From positions 1 through 64,000 of the forward strand of contig JAUIRK010000018.1 in NCBI GenBank assembly GCA_030549495.1: a stretch of DNA of 64,000 nt. The letters are read 5' to 3'. Below the pieces are notes generated by a model, which did no database searches, had not been told where the DNA came from, and saw only the letters and a list, made by a program, of their open reading frames with translations. The DNA comes from Nectonema munidae. Taxonomy: Eukaryota; Nematomorpha; Nectonematoida; Nectonematidae. The position numbers were made by a program, and so were the translations under genes. Shown here piece after piece: positions 59,861 through 64,000 of this stretch. Position 1 is the first letter of the stretch, and each line of letters begins with the position of its first letter.

Positions 59861-61720
59861 TAAATAAAGTCTAGGAAAAGAAATATAAACTTGATCCCAA
59901 AAATGATATACGCTCTGCAACACCACCAGGGATAGATAAGTTTGTAGAAAAAAGCAGCATATATCAGCCATGACATTGGAATGCTTTTTTAGATTTCGCG
60001 CAAAAATTTGCCAAGTTTAAATATCGAGCTGGTTGAAATTGATGGATGAAAAAATTAAGATCTATCACATTTACAATGATGTTTGTATGTATTCACATTA
60101 TTAACTTCACAAAGACTATATTGCATTTCAATTATCCTGCAGTCAACAAATTAGATTGGAGGAAAAACGGCGTGGGCATGGGAACTCCTGGAATATAGAG
60201 ATTTAGAGCTAATGTAAATACTACTCAATTTATTTGTATAATAGATGAAGAAAATATTAAGAATAATAAAAAAAATCCATCGATGAATAAAGCTCACATT
60301 ATCAAATTTCTCCTCAAAAATCTACAATTATAATTAAATATATCATAAAATTAAATGATGATATCCAATTTGCCAAAATACTCCGAAATGACAGGCAGAC
60401 CTTTTAGTTGCGAGCCTCTTTAATGTTTTAAAAACGCTATATTTTATTTAATCCTATAGTTTTTAATCATTATTATCAATCAGCATAAGAAGTTGTAAAA
60501 GAATATATATATTTAATAAAGTTATAAAAAAAAATGGATAAAGTTTTGGAAGTCCCCGATAGGAAAATATTTTTTAACTCATCATAAGTTTCAATATAGC
60601 CTTTGTATGAGAATCAATCAATCAAATCTACCAAAAAATGTTTTGAATTTGGCAGCTCTTGTCAAAATTATAATTTTTACATCTGAAAAGTTTGTTGCAC
60701 ATATATACCTATTTTCAAATATGATGAATTTAATGATGATGTTTTTTTTATGAAAAGCAACCAAAGGTGTCAAAAAATCAATCAAACTCATCAATCAATA
60801 TCAAATATATAAACTTTAGAATAAATTCTACATACAGTATTTGATTTGTTAATTATACTTTCTTAATTTATTTAATAAACCATCTTTTGGTGTTTAAAAA
60901 ACCCATAAATAAGTCACAAAGTATTGCGAACAAAGTTCATTTTTCTCTACTACTAATTATACAAGCATTTTGAGTAAAATTGTAGTGCTGTGTACAAATA
61001 AGTGGAGAAAAATTTTTCTGTATTAAAAATTTATGTTATTCGCTCTTTTTTATTATTGATTGCCCATTTTTAATTACAATTCATCAAACAACACGACACA
61101 TCATAGCATAAACTATTAATGAAGAAAAAGATTATTATCCAATCACATTTAACGAACGAAGTAACTTTTACTTTCAATCCTTACTTCATAAATTATATCT
61201 TTTAACTTCTAACTAAATCAATAATATATATTTGTGAGTGTGTGTGTGTATGTATTATGTAGCAAATTAAAAGTGTAGAAAATGCTTAGTTATTTGATGC
61301 ATCAGGTAATCGAAATGTATATTGAATGAATGTATTTGAAATATATACGGATATGGATTATACAGTCTTATTAACAGGAATTGTGAAGATATATCTATCA
61401 AAGTACTTCAAGTTGGTGGATAAAGAAAGAAATGATTGATAATCATGTTGTTGTATGCATGCATGCCATGACAGCATCGTAAGAGCATGATGATAAATAA
61501 GCAGAGCGCAGCTTTGAGCTGAGTCGCTACAACACCACAGCTCTGCAATGTTCTGCGTGTTAGGCTCCCTCTACAAGCAAAAGTAAAAAAGTTGGCTAAA
61601 TAAATTTATGAAGAATTAAAGGTTGAATTAGTTTTATTGATTTCATTGGTATACTGCTTTCAGAAAAAGTGGCACTAGATGATGATCAATATATATCAGT
61701 GAATAGCGTATGTGTACGCA
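59861..61720. other. AT-rich DNA, nothing recognised
   Basis: A short GT microsatellite lies near 61230. At 61485-61575 there is a GC-richer patch with self-complementary words (GCAGCTTTGAGCTG) that might be regulatory, upstream of the promoter-like site at 61727. No gene was recognised. Confidence 0.4.
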
Positions 61721-61726
61721 CATGCA

Positions 61727-61849
61727 TATAAAACGAGCAGCACACAACCAAAGCTAGTAGCATTCATGCTTCCACTTCAAAAAATTCTTTCTCTAACTTC
61801 TTAGAACATTTCATCATCTATATTTATCCAAAAAGCGTTCCTTATTTAT
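61727..61849 (+). promoter_or_regulatory. Candidate core promoter and untranslated first exon
   Basis: TATAAAA at 61727-61733 is followed at the usual distance by AGTAGCATTCATGC (about 61757), a possible initiator, and then by a splice donor TTTAT|GTAAGC at 61850. The enclosed ATG opens only a 12-codon frame. No downstream exon was recognised within the window. Confidence 0.3.
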
Positions 61850-62273
61850 GTAAGCATCTTTTCCAGCCTCATCATCCTTTTGTTCTCAACTTTTTTTTAG
61901 AATTGAAAATAAGTAAAGTATAAAACACACTTCTTCAAAACCTTTTTTTTACCTAGTTCATGTAGCGATATTTTCAGAAAGGAAATATTTTTGAGCATTT
62001 AAGTTAAATTTAATAAAATTTGCTTTCATGGAACTCATTAGGTAAAAGATAAAATTTTGCAACTATTTTATAACAAACTTTTTAAATTGTTTTGGTTTCA
62101 TGTTGTTTCTTTGTGAACTTTAATAATGTGGGGTCGTATACAAGCTACAATGGCTTTTTAACAAAAAATTGGTTTTTCTAGTGTTAAACCGAAATATATA
62201 TTATAGGATGTATGTGTATTGGCCTAGATCACAATCCATCATTGAACTAAGTTGATAAGTCAGGTTACCTTAG

Positions 62274-62522
62274 TCATTTAATTAATGAAATATGAACCTT
62301 AAAACATCTGAAGCAAAGCAAGATGATAAAACGAGGGTTCGTACATCCACAAGTCAACAATGGATATAATGCAGAGGAGTGAGCGAGTAGAAACGATCCC
62401 ACAATCACAAGTATCAGCGTGAACAATTTTGGAAAAACTTTTAAAAGTAAAGTTACCTGCCACAAAGATTCAAAATGTATAGTCCTTCTACCCCAACTTA
62501 TAAAAAAAAATGAACAACTCAT
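62274..62522 (-). CDS. Hypothetical 82-codon frame
   Basis: The frame starts MSCSFFFISWGRRTIHFESL and contains a hydrophobic run, LFTLILVIVGSFLLAHSSA, followed by LYPLLTCGCTNPR. A good donor (GGCAG|GTAACT) lies inside it at about 62457. It may be a secreted or membrane peptide, or an exon plus intron. I recognise no family and the support is weak. Confidence 0.2.
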   Translation of the reverse strand: MSCSFFFISWGRRTIHFESLWQVTLLLKVFPKLFTLILVIVGSFLLAHSSALYPLLTCGCTNPRFIILLCFRCFKVHISLIK

Positions 62523-62636
62523 AAATCGCTAAAAAAAGAACATGAAGAAAACTTGTTTGCATGACTATCTTCTATGTGAAATTTTAATGCTTATGATTAA
62601 GATCCTGATTTATATACAAGTAATACTCGGTGTTTG

Positions 62637-62748
62637 GAGATGAATCATTGTAGTATACAGGTTGGAGATGAATTATTGTTGTATACGGGTTGGAGATGAA
62701 TTATCGTAGAATACAGGTTGGAGATGAATCATCGTAATAAACGGGTTG
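62637..62748. repeat. 28-bp minisatellite, four copies
   Basis: Four consecutive 28-bp units of the form GAGATGAATCATTGTAGTAT plus ACAGGTTG run from 62637 to 62748. A truncated fifth (GAGATAAC) follows. Copies differ at several positions. Confidence 0.85.
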
Positions 62749-62754
62749 GAGATA

Positions 62755-63009
62755 ACACGCTAGTTGTCTACCCGCGTTCAACCGTACAGGTTATGAGATA
62801 TATATATATATATAAATTATCAACAAGTACATTGGGACTTTGTCTGTTTAAAATCCCGCTAAACAAAGGATTAACGTTCGACCTTCAATCGCCGATTCCT
62901 CGCGTGCTGGCTGTAACAGCAAATAACTTTTCTGCATTAGTCAACCGCAGAACCAAGTGTAACACTGTGTTGAGTGATCACTCAGGGAAATGCTAAATAC
63001 ACATCACTG
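62755..63009. other. GC-richer unexplained stretch
   Basis: A 92-codon frame overlaps it (62718-62996), but it begins in the minisatellite and has no recognisable domain. The stretch is less AT-rich than its surroundings (for example GTTCGACCTTCAATCGCCG near 62876) and may belong to the transposon that follows. Confidence 0.3.
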
Positions 63010-64000
63010 GAGATTCAGAATGAACATTTGGACCTGATGACCAAACAAGTGCTCGAGTGAATCATCCAAGATTGCAATGCTGTGGAATTGTTTCACATTT
63101 ATTGCTGATGATGAGCAACTGACGTTGGAATGAAGGAACAAATATCTGCATGTGTTCGTTTCATCCATAAAGATAAGAAGAAATAAACATACTCTGCGTG
63201 AAGAGTTTCTCAAGTTTGTTCATGCTGATGGTGGTGCAACTGCTGAAGCCTTGACAAATAAATTCATTGAAACGTTGAATGAGTTGAACATCGGGATTGA
63301 AAAAATGCGAGCTCAGAGATATGGTGGTGCAGCAGTGTTGAGTGGTGGTCACGTATCTTGCGTACAGACAAAGGGTTCGAGAACGCTATCCTCTAACAAG
63401 ATAGATCCATTGCAGACCACATGTGTTCATTTTGTGGCTTGGCAACTCTTCTGATGTGAAGATTGTTTGAAAAGTTTTGGATACTATAAAGGAGATTGCC
63501 GTTGTCTTTGAGAATTCAGCTAAACGCAGCCTGCATTTTCAAAACCAACTTCACCAGAATAAGAAGGTGAGAGAACAGATGGGTGATTGCACAAAAAAGC
63601 CACTCAGTGACACAAGGTGGGCCTCCCGAGCTGATAGTCTGAGTGTCCTTTTAAAAGCTTTTGATGTGACCGTTGACACTCTTGAGGAACTTGGAGAAAA
63701 CGGAAATAATTCATCTTTTTCAAAACTCAAAAGGATTTGATTTCATTCTTACCCTAGTTGTACTTGAGTATACACTCATCATTTGGCAGTCTTCTACTAA
63801 AACTAAGCCTGGATCTTGTCAAAGCATCAAAAGAAGCAAGTGCTTGATTTCCAATCTTTGAAAGAGTGAGAAATGATGAAAAAGTTTGGAACGTTCTGTA
63901 CACTAAAGCATAGAATATTGCTGCAAAATATGATGCCACCCCAAAGAAGTCACGAAGAGTTGGACGTCAAGCCCATCGAGATAACATAGAGGCAGAAATA
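63010..64000 (+). pseudogene. ZMYM1-type hAT transposase, incomplete at window end
   Basis: In order: LQNEHLDLMTKQVLE, DVGMKEQISACVRFIHKD, REEFLKFVHADGGATAEALT, NKFIETLNELNIGIEKMRAQ, RYGGAAVLSGGHVSCVQ, a degraded HF block, EIAVVFENSAKRSLHFQNQL, KPLSDTRWASRADSLSVLLK and NDEKVWNVLYTKA with KSRRVGRQAHRDNIE. This is the plan of ZMYM1-like hAT proteins: a DUF4371-type region, then TRWxxR, then the RQ.HR.N motif. Stops (for example near 63053 and 63914) and frameshifts show it is broken. It continues past the right edge. Confidence 0.75.

Overview
This 64 kb window looks like AT-rich nuclear DNA of an animal, probably an invertebrate and possibly an arthropod. The grounds are spliced genes with long AT-rich introns, a metazoan-type ethanolamine-phosphate cytidylyltransferase exon, and a dense mix of Helitron, hAT, piggyBac, Tigger/pogo, Tc1-like, Merlin-like, Penelope-like and RTE-like elements plus tRNA-derived SINE heads. 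I see no operons, rRNA genes, CRISPR arrays or prokaryotic genes. The species cannot be fixed from the sequence alone.

Region 1 (1-24391) is one very homogeneous satellite. Its 77-bp unit occurs as 199 whole copies, one copy split by an insertion, and 81 more whole copies, with no net change of unit length. The split copy carries a 2,697-bp composite Helitron (15362-18058) built from five related non-autonomous Helitrons. It sits exactly between an A and a T of one unit, so the empty site can be read directly from the flanks. The array runs off the left edge and ends on the right in a scrambled partial unit.

Region 2 (24392-38400) is AT-rich DNA with decayed transposons (Helitron, piggyBac MITE, Tc1-like, a long-TIR element, Tigger, SINE). 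It also holds the best host-gene evidence: a 218-bp PCYT2-type exon on the minus strand (32112-32329), and a short two-exon gene on the plus strand (33567-35740) predicted to make a small, very basic secreted protein. I call this gene A.

Region 3 (38400-53000) holds tandem repeats, MITEs, hAT, piggyBac and Merlin-like remnants, and a second plus-strand gene, gene B. Its three proposed exons (43422-43609, 47342-47418, 52531-52640) join in phase and predict a 124-residue secreted protein with a CC...C motif and an Arg/Lys-rich tail. Genes A and B share a signal peptide, an RSPLxS motif at the end of exon 1 and a basic tail, and may be paralogs. Several transposons lie inside the introns of B.

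Region 4 (53000-64000) is again mobile-element territory. It contains a Penelope-like GIY-YIG fragment, a three-deep nest (hAT, then hAT, then LINE, each with readable target duplications), a BED-finger hAT remnant split by a piggyBac MITE, a possible core promoter near 61730, a 28-bp minisatellite, and a ZMYM1-type hAT transposase that runs off the right end. No translation or homology search could be run; the gene models were read by eye.
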